From Noviherbaspirillum sedimenti (GTDB lineage Bacteria; Pseudomonadota; Gammaproteobacteria; Burkholderiales; Burkholderiaceae_D): DNA of 64,000 bases. The notes under the pieces were generated by a model that was given only the letters and a program-made list of their open reading frames with translations, had not been told where the DNA came from and made no database searches. Location of the stretch: assembly GCF_003590835.1 (NCBI RefSeq), contig NZ_QYUQ01000002.1, positions 2,170,001 to 2,234,000 on the forward strand, read 5' to 3'. The translations under genes and the position numbers were made by a program. Numbering within the stretch: position 1 is the stretch's first letter; each line of letters starts with the position of its first letter. Positions 9,258-17,940 of the stretch are shown here, piece by piece.

Positions 9258-10621
9258 TGGTTCGTCCAGGGATTGCGGCGGCCGATACCGTAATAGCGCA
9301 AGCCGGCGGCGCGCACGATTTCGGGGTCGTACTGGTTGCGGCCGTCGAAAATCGCCTTGCTGCGCAACGTACTGGCCAACAGGCCGAAATCCGGCGCACG
9401 GAACTCCTTCCACTCGGTCACCAGCACCAGGACGTCGGCATCCTCGATCGCTTCGGACGAGGATGCCACCAACGCCAGTTGCCCCGAGCGCAGGCATTCC
9501 GCTCTGGTCGCCTGCAAAATCCGTCCTGCCTCCTCGCGCGCCACCGGGTCGTAAGCGCGGATGCGGCAGCCTGCCTGCAGCAACTGGTGGATCAGCACCA
9601 GGCTGGGCGCCTCGCGCATATCATCAGTATTGGGTTTGAAGGACAAGCCCCACAAGGCGATGGTCTTGCCATACAGTTCGTCGCGGCCGCCGAAGTGGCG
9701 CGCGATCTTTTCGAACAGGACGCCCTTTTGCGCCTCGTTGACGGTTTCGATGGCTTTCAGGAGATGCAGCGTACGACCATGGTCGACCGAAGTTTTCAGC
9801 AAGGCCTTGACATCCTTGGGAAAGCACGAGCCTCCGAAGCCCATGCCGGAATACAGGAAATGCGGGCCGATGCGCGGGTCGGAGCCGATCCCCATGCGTA
9901 CCGCCTCGATATCCGCATCCAGCGCCTCGGCCAGGTTGGACAATTCATTCATGAAGCTGATGCGGGTCGCCAGCATGGCATTGGCGGCATACTTGGTCAA
10001 TTCCGCACTGCGCACATCCATTTCGATCATCTTGTCGTGGTTGCGGCTGAATGGCGCGTACAGTTGCCGCATCACCTTGGTCGCCTGCTCGTCGTTGCTG
10101 CCGATGATGATGCGGTCCGGCCGCATGAAATCCTCGATCGCCGCGCCTTCCTTCAGGAATTCAGGATTGCTGACCACCGCGAAGTCGATGCGCGCAGCGC
10201 GGCGATCGAGTTCCTGGCGGATCGCCTGGCTGACCGCATCGGCGGTGCCAACCGGGACCGTGGATTTATCCACCACCACGACCGGCCGGCTCAGGCGCTG
10301 GCCGATGCTGCGCGCCGCTGACAGGATATGCGTGAGGTCGGCGCTGCCATCCTCGTCAGGCGGCGTGCCAACCGCAAGGAAAATCACCTCGGCATGCTCT
10401 ACCGCTTCATCGTAGCTGGTGGTGAAAGCGATCCGCCCGGCGGCGAAATTACGTGTAACCAGCGTATCCAGGCCGGGCTCGTGAATCGGAATGCTACCGG
10501 CCTTGAGCATCTCGACCTTGCGGGCATCGACGTCCAGGCACAGGACATTGTTACCAAAATCCGCGAAGCACGCGCCCGACACCAGGCCGACATAGCCCGT
10601 TCCGATGATGGTGATTTTCAT
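9254..10621 (-). CDS. ugd: UDP-glucose 6-dehydrogenase
   Basis: A 455-residue UDP-glucose/GDP-mannose dehydrogenase. The N-terminal Rossmann motif is IGTGYVGLVSGACFADFG, the nucleophile is Cys266 in GFGGSCFPKDVKAL, and the sequence continues through the central dimer helix to the UDP-binding C-terminal domain with WGLSFKPNTDDMREAPS. It makes UDP-glucuronate by two successive NAD-dependent oxidations. It is the first gene of a two-gene minus-strand operon and reads away from the AT-rich region 10622-10812 that it shares with the next glycosyltransferase operon. Confidence 0.96.
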   Translation of the reverse strand: MKITIIGTGYVGLVSGACFADFGNNVLCLDVDARKVEMLKAGSIPIHEPGLDTLVTRNFAAGRIAFTTSYDEAVEHAEVIFLAVGTPPDEDGSADLTHILSAARSIGQRLSRPVVVVDKSTVPVGTADAVSQAIRQELDRRAARIDFAVVSNPEFLKEGAAIEDFMRPDRIIIGSNDEQATKVMRQLYAPFSRNHDKMIEMDVRSAELTKYAANAMLATRISFMNELSNLAEALDADIEAVRMGIGSDPRIGPHFLYSGMGFGGSCFPKDVKALLKTSVDHGRTLHLLKAIETVNEAQKGVLFEKIARHFGGRDELYGKTIALWGLSFKPNTDDMREAPSLVLIHQLLQAGCRIRAYDPVAREEAGRILQATRAECLRSGQLALVASSSEAIEDADVLVLVTEWKEFRAPDFGLLASTLRSKAIFDGRNQYDPEIVRAAGLRYYGIGRRNPWTNQ

Positions 10622-10812
10622 GAATTTATTTAGCTAAATGTTAAAAAATTTTAAATCAAAATTTGTTGCAGAAACAAGCTTGCCGACATTTTATTGAAAA
10701 GAATATACTTAATAAATTACTAGTAGTAAATGTTTAATATTAGAATATTGCAAATGTTTTACTTGTCTTGATTTTAACTGGCAATTTGAGAATTGCCGGA
10801 CCTTGGGCCCGG
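10622..10812. promoter_or_regulatory. AT-rich divergent promoter region
   Basis: This 190-bp gap between two divergent operons is strikingly AT-rich against its GC-rich flanks. It contains runs such as TTTAAATCAAAATTTG and several TTGAAA- and TAATAT-like hexamers on both strands, so promoters for ugd and for the 10813 operon most likely lie here. I could not single out one pair of -35/-10 boxes. The composition would also suit binding by a nucleoid silencer of the H-NS/MvaT type, but that is only inference. Confidence 0.5.
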
Positions 10813-11991
10813 ATGAAACTGCTTACCTTCAGCACCTTGTTTCCCAACGCGGAAAAACCCAACCACGGGATATTCGTGGAGACACGCCTGCGCTATCTGC
10901 TGGCAAGCGGCAAGGTGCAATCCCGGGTGGTCGCACCGGTACCCTGGTTTCCCTCCGCGCACCCTCGCTTCGGTCGATACGCTGGCTATGCCAAAGTGCC
11001 GGCCGTGGAAAGCCGCGCCGGCATCGAAGTGCAACACCCGCGTTATGTCCTGCCACCCAAAGTTGGCATGACCCTGGCGCCGTTCCTGCTCGCGCAATCG
11101 GTCAAACCAACTGTGCGCCGCATCATCGACGCGGGTTACGATTTTGACCTGATTGACGCCCACTATTTCTATCCGGATGGCGTCGCCGCCGTCATGCTGG
11201 GACGCCATTTCAACAAACCGGTGGTCATTACCGCACGCGGTACCGACATCAACCTGATTCCGCAGTACCCCTTGCCGCGCACGCAGATCCTCTGGGCTGG
11301 CCGCCGGGCGCAAGGCATGATTACCGTCTGCAATGCGCTGAAAGAAGAAATAGTTGGGCTCGGCATCGACGCCGATCGCATTACGCCCCTGCGCAATGGC
11401 GTTGATCTGCAGCGCTTCCAGCCAGTGGACCGCGCCACGGTGCGCGCTGCTCTCGGCATGACCGGTTTCACCTTGCTGTCGGTCGGCTTGCTCGAACCGC
11501 GCAAGGCGCATGACTTGATCATCGCGGCCCTGCCGGCGCTACCCGATACGCGGTTGATGATTGCCGGCAGCGGACCGGAACGCGCCAGGCTCGAAGCGCT
11601 GGCGCAGCAATTGAATGTGTCCGGGCGCGTGAGATTCCTGGGCGCACTGCCGCAAACCGAACTGCGCAATTATTACGGCGCCGCGGATGCCATGGTGCTG
11701 GCCTCCAGCCGCGAAGGCTGGGCCAATGTGCTGCTTGAATCCATGGCCTGCGGCACGCCCGTAGTCGCCAGCAATGTCTGGGGCACGCCGGAAGTCGTCG
11801 CCGCGCCGGCAGCCGGCATCCTGATGGCCGAGCGCACACCCCAGGGCGTCGCCGACGCAGTGCGCAAGCTGCGCGAAAATTACCCCGCCCACGAAGCCAC
11901 GCGAAGCTACGCGGAAAAATTCAGCTGGGACGACACCACCGCGGGACAAATCGCCCTGTTCGACAAGATACTGGGGGAGTTCCGCCCGTGA
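10813..11991 (+). CDS. Glycosyltransferase, GT4 family
   Basis: A 392-residue GT-B enzyme. I place the start at the ATG at 10813 (MKLLTFSTLFPNAEKPNHG), where the family's first beta strand begins; a TTG 15 codons upstream is possible but would add a non-conserved leader. Landmarks are the acceptor-side PDGVAAVMLG, the linker LRNGVDLQRF, and the EX7E region SSREGWANVLLESMACGTPVV near residue 300. The family transfers a sugar from a nucleotide donor to a growing lipid-linked glycan on the cytoplasmic face. It is the first gene of a new plus-strand operon and overlaps the next gene by GTGA. Confidence 0.85.
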   Translation: MKLLTFSTLFPNAEKPNHGIFVETRLRYLLASGKVQSRVVAPVPWFPSAHPRFGRYAGYAKVPAVESRAGIEVQHPRYVLPPKVGMTLAPFLLAQSVKPTVRRIIDAGYDFDLIDAHYFYPDGVAAVMLGRHFNKPVVITARGTDINLIPQYPLPRTQILWAGRRAQGMITVCNALKEEIVGLGIDADRITPLRNGVDLQRFQPVDRATVRAALGMTGFTLLSVGLLEPRKAHDLIIAALPALPDTRLMIAGSGPERARLEALAQQLNVSGRVRFLGALPQTELRNYYGAADAMVLASSREGWANVLLESMACGTPVVASNVWGTPEVVAAPAAGILMAERTPQGVADAVRKLRENYPAHEATRSYAEKFSWDDTTAGQIALFDKILGEFRP

Positions 11992-13145
11992 AAATTCTCT
12001 ACCATCACCGCACCCGCTCCAAGGATGGTCAGTACGTCCATATCGAGGAAATGATCGATGCCCTGCGCGAGCAGGGACATGAGGTCATCATCGTGGCACC
12101 GCCCAGTGCGGAGAGCGAGGCTTTCGGTTCCGATGCCGGGCTGGTCGCCTGGCTCAAGCGCCATCTGCCGAAATGGTTTTATGAACTGATGGAGCTGGCG
12201 TATTCGCTGGTGGCATACCGACGCCTGGACAAGGCCGTCAAGCTGCATCGACCGGATTGCCTGTACGAGCGTTACAACCTGTTCCTGCCTGCGGGGATCT
12301 GGCTCAAGCGCAGATACAAATTGCCCATGCTATTGGAAATCAATGCGCCGATCTTCGAGGAGCGGGCGCGTTACGATGGCTTGTCACTGAAGCGCCTGGC
12401 GCGCTGGTCGCAAGCTTACGCATGGCGCAACGCAGACTACGTGTTGCCGGTGACGCAGGTGCTGGCGGATATCGTCGCCGCCTACGGGGTCGCGCGCGAG
12501 CGCATCGTGGTGGTCCCGAATGGCATCAATGAAAAACGCTTTGCGCAGGCGCCGGACACCGAGGCCGCGAAAGCCGCACTGGGGCTGCAGGGCAAGCTGG
12601 TGCTGGGATTCACCGGCTTCGTGCGCGACTGGCACGGGCTGGACAAGGTGATCGACCTGATCGCAGCAGATCCGGCGGAATCGAGCCGGCACTTGCTGGT
12701 GGTGGGCGACGGGCCGGTGCGCGCGGCGCTTGAAGAGCAGGCGCGCGCACTGAACATCAGCCATCGGGTCAGCTTTACCGGCATTGTCGGGCGCGATGAT
12801 GTGGCGCGTTATGTCGCGGCGTTCGATATCGCGCTGCAACCGGCGGTGGTCGCGTATGCTTCGCCACTGAAGCTGTTCGAGTATCTGGCGCTGGGCAAAG
12901 CTATCGTGGGGCCGGCGCAGCCGAATCTCATGGAGATACTTAAAGATAACCACAATGCGATTTTGTTTGACCCCGCACACGCTAGCGGGCTTGCCGAAGC
13001 AATCAGCAGGCTCTGCAGGAGTAACACGCTGCGCGCCCAGCTTGCAGAAAATGCACGCCAAACAATTTCTGATCAGGAGCTAACCTGGAATGGCAATGCA
13101 ATACGTGTGGAAAAAATGTTTGAACGCCTAATAATCCGTGCGTGA
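11988..13145 (+). CDS. Glycosyltransferase, GT4 family
   Basis: A 385-residue GT-B glycosyltransferase started by GTG at 11988 within the preceding stop. The opening KILYHHRTRSKDGQYVHIEE resembles glycosyltransferases that recur in exosortase A gene clusters. The C-terminal half carries VPNGINEKRF (near residue 182), FTGFVRDWHGLD (near 207) and the donor-site segment PLKLFEYLALGKAIVGP near 290. The specificity is unknown. Its last 8 bp overlap the O-ligase-like gene, so the two are probably translated together. Confidence 0.85.
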   Translation: MKILYHHRTRSKDGQYVHIEEMIDALREQGHEVIIVAPPSAESEAFGSDAGLVAWLKRHLPKWFYELMELAYSLVAYRRLDKAVKLHRPDCLYERYNLFLPAGIWLKRRYKLPMLLEINAPIFEERARYDGLSLKRLARWSQAYAWRNADYVLPVTQVLADIVAAYGVARERIVVVPNGINEKRFAQAPDTEAAKAALGLQGKLVLGFTGFVRDWHGLDKVIDLIAADPAESSRHLLVVGDGPVRAALEEQARALNISHRVSFTGIVGRDDVARYVAAFDIALQPAVVAYASPLKLFEYLALGKAIVGPAQPNLMEILKDNHNAILFDPAHASGLAEAISRLCRSNTLRAQLAENARQTISDQELTWNGNAIRVEKMFERLIIRA

Positions 13146-14454
13146 TCTCCTGATCTTTGCGATCGTTTTTGGATCGTTGCCCTACATTCTAAAACGCCCG
13201 GCTATCGGCGTGCTGATGTTCACGTGGATCAGCCTGATGAATCCGCATAGGCTTACTTATGGCGCAGCCTATGCGTTCCCTTTTGCAGCAGTATTGGGGG
13301 CTGTAACACTGTTAAGCCTTTTGTTCACAAGAGAGCCAAAGCGATTTCCAGTGACTCCGGTAACGCTTACATTAATTGTGTTCCTGGCATGGATGACGTT
13401 TACAAGTTTTTTTGCATTAGAACCCGGATTGGTATGGAAAGAATGGGATCGGGTGATGAAGAGTCTTTTCATCATTTTGATTGCCATGCTTGTGCTCAAC
13501 ACGGAAAAGGACATCAAGGCATTTGTCTGGGTAGTCGGACTTTCACTGGGAATCTATGGCCTAAAGGGGGGGATTTTCACACTGGCTTCCGGCGGTAGCC
13601 ACAAGGTATGGGGGCCGGAAGGAAGCTATATTTACGAAAACAACTCACTTGCACTGGCTTTCATTGCTACGCTACCCATCATCTGGTACATGCGGGTACA
13701 TGCTGACAAAAAATGGCTGCGCATCGGTTTGACGGGTATGGTCATCTGTACCGTAATAGCGGCGGTAGGTTCATACTCCCGCGGGGCACTGCTCGGAGGG
13801 GGAGTCATGCTGTTTTTTTTGTGGTTGAAGAGTCCCAAAAAAATACTCACCGGCTCTGCACTCATTTTCATAGTACTGCTTGTATATGCGGTGATGCCGG
13901 AGCAATGGTTTGCCAGAATGCAAACCATTGATAATTTCCAGGAGGATGCCTCGGCCATGGGGCGTTTTAATGCCTGGTATTTTGCAATCAATGTTGCCAC
14001 AAATCATTTTTTGGGTGGCGGCTTTAATGTGTTTTCACCGAGAATGTTTCTTGCCTATGCGCCCAATCCTCTCGATTATCATGTGGCGCATAGCATCTAT
14101 TTCCAGGTTTTGGGAGACCATGGATTCATTGGTCTGACAATGTATCTCCTGTTAATGTATTTTTCCTGGCGAACCGGTACCCGGATCATCAAGTTTTGCA
14201 AAGAAAAAGAAGAACTCAAGTGGGCCAGCGATCTTGCAAAAATGGTTCAAGTAAGCATTATCGGATTTGCAGTAGGAGGGGCGTTCCTATCCTTGGCGTA
14301 TTTCGATTTGTACTACGATATTATTTTAATATTAGTCTTATTAGAAAAAGTGCTGATCTTGAATTCCAATCGCGATGGACATGTCCCGCAGCAGAAAACC
14401 AGAACACCGGCACCCAACAAAATCAATAAATTCCAGAACGATTTGACTCATTAA
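13138..14454 (+). CDS. Putative O-glycosylation ligase of the XrtA system (Wzy/WaaL-like)
   Basis: A 438-residue polytopic membrane protein with about ten hydrophobic segments. A large periplasmic loop near residues 270-330 contains the HSIYFQVLGDHGFIGL motif common to O-antigen ligase and polymerase families. The N-terminus (RDLLIFAIVFGSLPYILKRP) matches the exosortase-associated ligase group (TIGR03097 type). It would transfer or polymerise lipid-linked glycan, perhaps onto sorted proteins, in the periplasm. The start is GTG at 13138. From here onward the DNA is visibly richer in A and T than upstream. A run of eight T lies inside the gene near 13815. Confidence 0.85.
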   Translation: MRDLLIFAIVFGSLPYILKRPAIGVLMFTWISLMNPHRLTYGAAYAFPFAAVLGAVTLLSLLFTREPKRFPVTPVTLTLIVFLAWMTFTSFFALEPGLVWKEWDRVMKSLFIILIAMLVLNTEKDIKAFVWVVGLSLGIYGLKGGIFTLASGGSHKVWGPEGSYIYENNSLALAFIATLPIIWYMRVHADKKWLRIGLTGMVICTVIAAVGSYSRGALLGGGVMLFFLWLKSPKKILTGSALIFIVLLVYAVMPEQWFARMQTIDNFQEDASAMGRFNAWYFAINVATNHFLGGGFNVFSPRMFLAYAPNPLDYHVAHSIYFQVLGDHGFIGLTMYLLLMYFSWRTGTRIIKFCKEKEELKWASDLAKMVQVSIIGFAVGGAFLSLAYFDLYYDIILILVLLEKVLILNSNRDGHVPQQKTRTPAPNKINKFQNDLTH

Positions 14455-14460
14455 TCTCCC

Positions 14461-16701
14461 ATGAATTCGACGATCGTTAGCGGACTCTTTTCCTTGCTTT
14501 CACCTGGTGGACCGAGAGGACGACTTACAGTACTCCTCTTCCACAAGGTGCCAGAAGTGGCCGATCCATTGGCGCCGACTGAACTTTGTCTTGATCGATT
14601 TGAACATATTCTCGAATTCATAGCAGCAACGTCAAATGTGCTGCCATTGGGCGAAGCCACTGACGCGCTTGCGCGGGATAGTCTTCCCAATCGTGCGGTG
14701 GCACTTACATTCGATGATGGTTATGCCGAATGGATAGAAACCGTCGGACCAGCTTTACGCAAACGTAATTTACCCGCCACTTTCTTTGTCACGACTGAGC
14801 AACTCTCGGGACCGGCCCTATGGCATGAGCGAATTCTCGCTGCTGTTCGCGCTCTACCTGATCACGGCATTTCCCTACCCTATGGATTCGGGAGTTATGG
14901 AGATCTTAGCGCCCCGCAGAGTCGGATTCGTCTGGTGGCGGAATTGCAGGAGCGGCTGAAATATGCGCCGCTGAAAGAACGATTGACCGCCATTGAATTG
15001 CTGGAGACACAAGCAAGGACTGCAATCATCTTGCCAAGGCCATTTGATGCCGCCTCTGTCCGTGAATTACATAGTCAAGGCTTTGAAGTCGGCGCACATA
15101 CCATAAGACATCCAATTCTGAATGAGTGTACGGATGAGCAAGCCAAGGCTGAAATCGGCGGCTGCAAAGAAGAACTTGAAGCAATTATCGGTGACACAGT
15201 CAATTTATTTGCATATCCGAACGGCCGTCCTTTAAAAGATTACAGCGCCAAACACGTCGGGATGGTGAAATCCTGCGGCTACAAAGCTGCTGTAGCCACA
15301 AGCGGCGGCACTGCGACCAGTTCTTCGGATATTTATCAGTTAGCGCGATTTTCTCCCTGGGATATTAACGACACCCATATTGCTTACCAGCTTGCACGCA
15401 ATTTCTTTACCCGAGAGAAGCACGTACCGCTGATTCCGGCCGCAAATGGCGTAGACCAAGGCGAAGTGAAATGCCTGCTGGTGGCAAGCACCTTCCCTCC
15501 CATTCACGGGGGGTCCGCAGTTGTATATGAAAACCTGTGTGAAAAATTACCCCTTGAAAGCATCAGAGTTCTCACGGCAAAAAGAAATTATTTGAATAAT
15601 CAAGAGATCGAAGGCTGGCAACAACATGACAGTACGGCTGCATTTCCAGTTGACCGTATAAGTTTGCTCCGCCCATTGATGGCCCCTCCCCCGGCCAACA
15701 CCTTAGTATCGTTGTACCGTCTGGTATTTCAAGACTTGCCACTGTATGCCCGCATGCTCATGACCGCTGCACTCCTAGTTTATCGACATCGAATCAATGT
15801 CGTCTGTATCGGAGAACTCGTCACAGGCAGTTGGCTTGGCATCGCATTAAAAAAAATATTCGGTTGCAAACTGGTTATTTACGTTCATGGCGAGGAGATC
15901 ACCACGGCCACAGGGGGACGACTGCACGGCAATAAACGACGGCATTATTTGGCGGCTGCCGATAAAGTGGTCGCTGTCAGCTCCTTCACTTGCGATGCAC
16001 TCACCCAATCCATGGGATTGAATCCCGCTGCAATCACACTGATTCAAAATGGTGTGGATACCGACCGCTTCACTCCTGGAATAAAAGATTACGGCCTGCT
16101 CGCCAAGCACCAGCTTTATGAAAAAAAAATCGTACTCACTGTTGGGCGCCTGGTCCTACGAAAAGGTATTGATATGGCTATCAAGTCCATGGCAAGGGTT
16201 GTAACCGAAATGCCTCACATTCATTACCTGATAGTTGGCGATGGCGAATGCCGTTCCGAGTTTGAAAGTCTCATTTACAAGGAAGGCTTATCAGACCATG
16301 TCACTCTCGTAGGAAAAGTATCTGACGAAGAACTTGTCCAGTATTTTCGTACGTGCGATGTATTTCTCATGCCAAATCGAACCATGCCTGACGGCGACAC
16401 AGAAGGATTCGGACTGGTATTTCGTGAAGCCAACGCGTGCGGAAAACCGGTAATTGGGGGACGCGCAGGCGGCGCAGTAGAAGCTGTTGTCGACGGAAAG
16501 ACTGGTTTTTTGGTGGATGGCACAAACCCAGAAACCATCGCCACAACAATAATTGAATTGCTCCGAACCCCTCAACTTGCAGAAAACATGGGCAGAAACG
16601 GGCTTCAACTTGCATTGGAAAACAATACAAAATCCGTTGCCAACCTATTCCTAAAGACTTGCGAAAGACTCCTGCGAGAAAACCCGAACCGACTGATGTG
16701 A
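14461..16701 (+). CDS. Fusion protein: NodB-type deacetylase plus GT4 glycosyltransferase
   Basis: One continuous 746-codon frame holds two enzymes. Residues 20-320 are a polysaccharide deacetylase-like domain with TFDDGY at 83-88, GAHTIRHP at 211-218 (His213 and His217 as metal ligands) and AYPNG near 251. Residues 336-745 are a GT-B glycosyltransferase with TFPPIHGGSAVVYENL, VTGSWLGI, LIQNGVDTDRFTP and the EX7E segment GDTEGFGLVFREANACG near residue 645. The join (about 320-336) has no stop or obvious frameshift, so it looks like a true bifunctional protein that could deacetylate and extend the same glycan. It lies 6 bp after the O-ligase gene in the operon. Confidence 0.87.
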   Translation: MNSTIVSGLFSLLSPGGPRGRLTVLLFHKVPEVADPLAPTELCLDRFEHILEFIAATSNVLPLGEATDALARDSLPNRAVALTFDDGYAEWIETVGPALRKRNLPATFFVTTEQLSGPALWHERILAAVRALPDHGISLPYGFGSYGDLSAPQSRIRLVAELQERLKYAPLKERLTAIELLETQARTAIILPRPFDAASVRELHSQGFEVGAHTIRHPILNECTDEQAKAEIGGCKEELEAIIGDTVNLFAYPNGRPLKDYSAKHVGMVKSCGYKAAVATSGGTATSSSDIYQLARFSPWDINDTHIAYQLARNFFTREKHVPLIPAANGVDQGEVKCLLVASTFPPIHGGSAVVYENLCEKLPLESIRVLTAKRNYLNNQEIEGWQQHDSTAAFPVDRISLLRPLMAPPPANTLVSLYRLVFQDLPLYARMLMTAALLVYRHRINVVCIGELVTGSWLGIALKKIFGCKLVIYVHGEEITTATGGRLHGNKRRHYLAAADKVVAVSSFTCDALTQSMGLNPAAITLIQNGVDTDRFTPGIKDYGLLAKHQLYEKKIVLTVGRLVLRKGIDMAIKSMARVVTEMPHIHYLIVGDGECRSEFESLIYKEGLSDHVTLVGKVSDEELVQYFRTCDVFLMPNRTMPDGDTEGFGLVFREANACGKPVIGGRAGGAVEAVVDGKTGFLVDGTNPETIATTIIELLRTPQLAENMGRNGLQLALENNTKSVANLFLKTCERLLRENPNRLM

Positions 16702-16741
16702 AGCATGAAAAAAAGTCCAACGAATTTTCAGAGGCAAGTTA

Positions 16742-17938
16742 ATGATCCTTTTTTATGAGTTGGCTCAAATGGGGGCATCGCACGCACCATTTACCAGAGC
16801 GATGTTGCAGACAGCAGCGCACGCCTTTCCCAGTCGGGAATTGGTAATTTATGCGCATGAGTCACACCTTGAAAAAGCGCTACCCGAACCTGACCCGTTA
16901 TTAGATGGCCGTCTGCAAAAAATAACCGACATCCCCCCCCCTGCACCACGACGAAATTTTTTTTGGCGTACGGTGACGACCCTCCTTTTTCTTCGTAAAA
17001 CCTATGGCAAATGGAGCGGGTTCGCGCCACAAGTCCAGGTGGTATTTCTTACCGGCGAGCCTCATCACATATGGGCCGCCAAACTGTTCAGGCATTTCAA
17101 TCCAGGCTTCCGGTGCCATCTTGTTCTGCACGGCGACGTTAATAACGTGCGATTTCCGCGTAGTCGCAATCCCTTTCGGCGAATTTCCGACTACTTTAGT
17201 AGCCTCGCCTACGCAAATCATCCAAATGTTAGATTTATCGCCCTTGAATCGCACATTCGCACCAATTTAGCGGCATTGATTCCATCCGTCGGCCGCATGA
17301 TAGACATTATTCACCACCCCTGCATGAATACCGAAATAGACTGGCAAATTTCCAGTCCAACACGGGAGCACCTTCGGTTTGGACTCTTAGGAATTGCTGG
17401 CCGCTCCAAGGGACTTGATGTATTTGCCCGCCTGGCGCTCCGGGTTGAAAAACAAGCCGCGATCGCTGCCGATTTCCGCCTCGTCGGAAAGCTGCAGGCC
17501 AATTGCCAGAATGTCGATCTCAGTGGCATCAGCGGACCACGACCGTTTTCTAAAGACTGGCTATCTCATGAATTATTCGAACAGGAACTGGCCAACATAC
17601 AATACGTTGTCCTGCCGTATAACATGGATTATTACGGGTTGTCCGCGAGTGGTGTCTTACTCGATGTCCTGCGTTGGCGCAAACCGATTGTCTCGTTCGA
17701 CACGCCGGTGATCAGAGAATTGACCAATCGCTTCGGCGACATCGGCTATATTTGTGGCGATGAAAATGAGATGCTTGCAACGGTAAATAGTCTCCTGTCC
17801 ACGTTCGATCAGGAACGCTATTTGTCCCAGCAATGCAATCTCGACAGGGCCTATCGCAGTCGCCTGCCTGAGGCGACGGCCATTGAGTATGCACAAACCC
17901 AGAATGCTTTCGGGCGCACCACCATGGAAGTGCTATAA
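16742..17938 (+). CDS. Glycosyltransferase-like protein (GT-B) with homopolymer tracts
   Basis: A 398-residue protein whose C-terminal half reads as a GT4-type Rossmann domain: RFGLLGIAGRSKGLDVFARL near residue 212, then YVVLPYNMDYYGLSASGVLL near 290 in place of the usual EX7E loop. The N-terminal half is divergent (TGEPHHIWAAKLFRHFNPG). The codons around residues 64-75 contain nine consecutive C (16933-16941) followed shortly by eight T (16957-16964), both able to slip and switch the frame. It lies 40 bp after the fusion gene and 2 bp before the flippase. The family call is moderately sure; the sugar is unknown. Confidence 0.75.
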   Translation: MILFYELAQMGASHAPFTRAMLQTAAHAFPSRELVIYAHESHLEKALPEPDPLLDGRLQKITDIPPPAPRRNFFWRTVTTLLFLRKTYGKWSGFAPQVQVVFLTGEPHHIWAAKLFRHFNPGFRCHLVLHGDVNNVRFPRSRNPFRRISDYFSSLAYANHPNVRFIALESHIRTNLAALIPSVGRMIDIIHHPCMNTEIDWQISSPTREHLRFGLLGIAGRSKGLDVFARLALRVEKQAAIAADFRLVGKLQANCQNVDLSGISGPRPFSKDWLSHELFEQELANIQYVVLPYNMDYYGLSASGVLLDVLRWRKPIVSFDTPVIRELTNRFGDIGYICGDENEMLATVNSLLSTFDQERYLSQQCNLDRAYRSRLPEATAIEYAQTQNAFGRTTMEVL

Positions 17939-17940
17939 CC

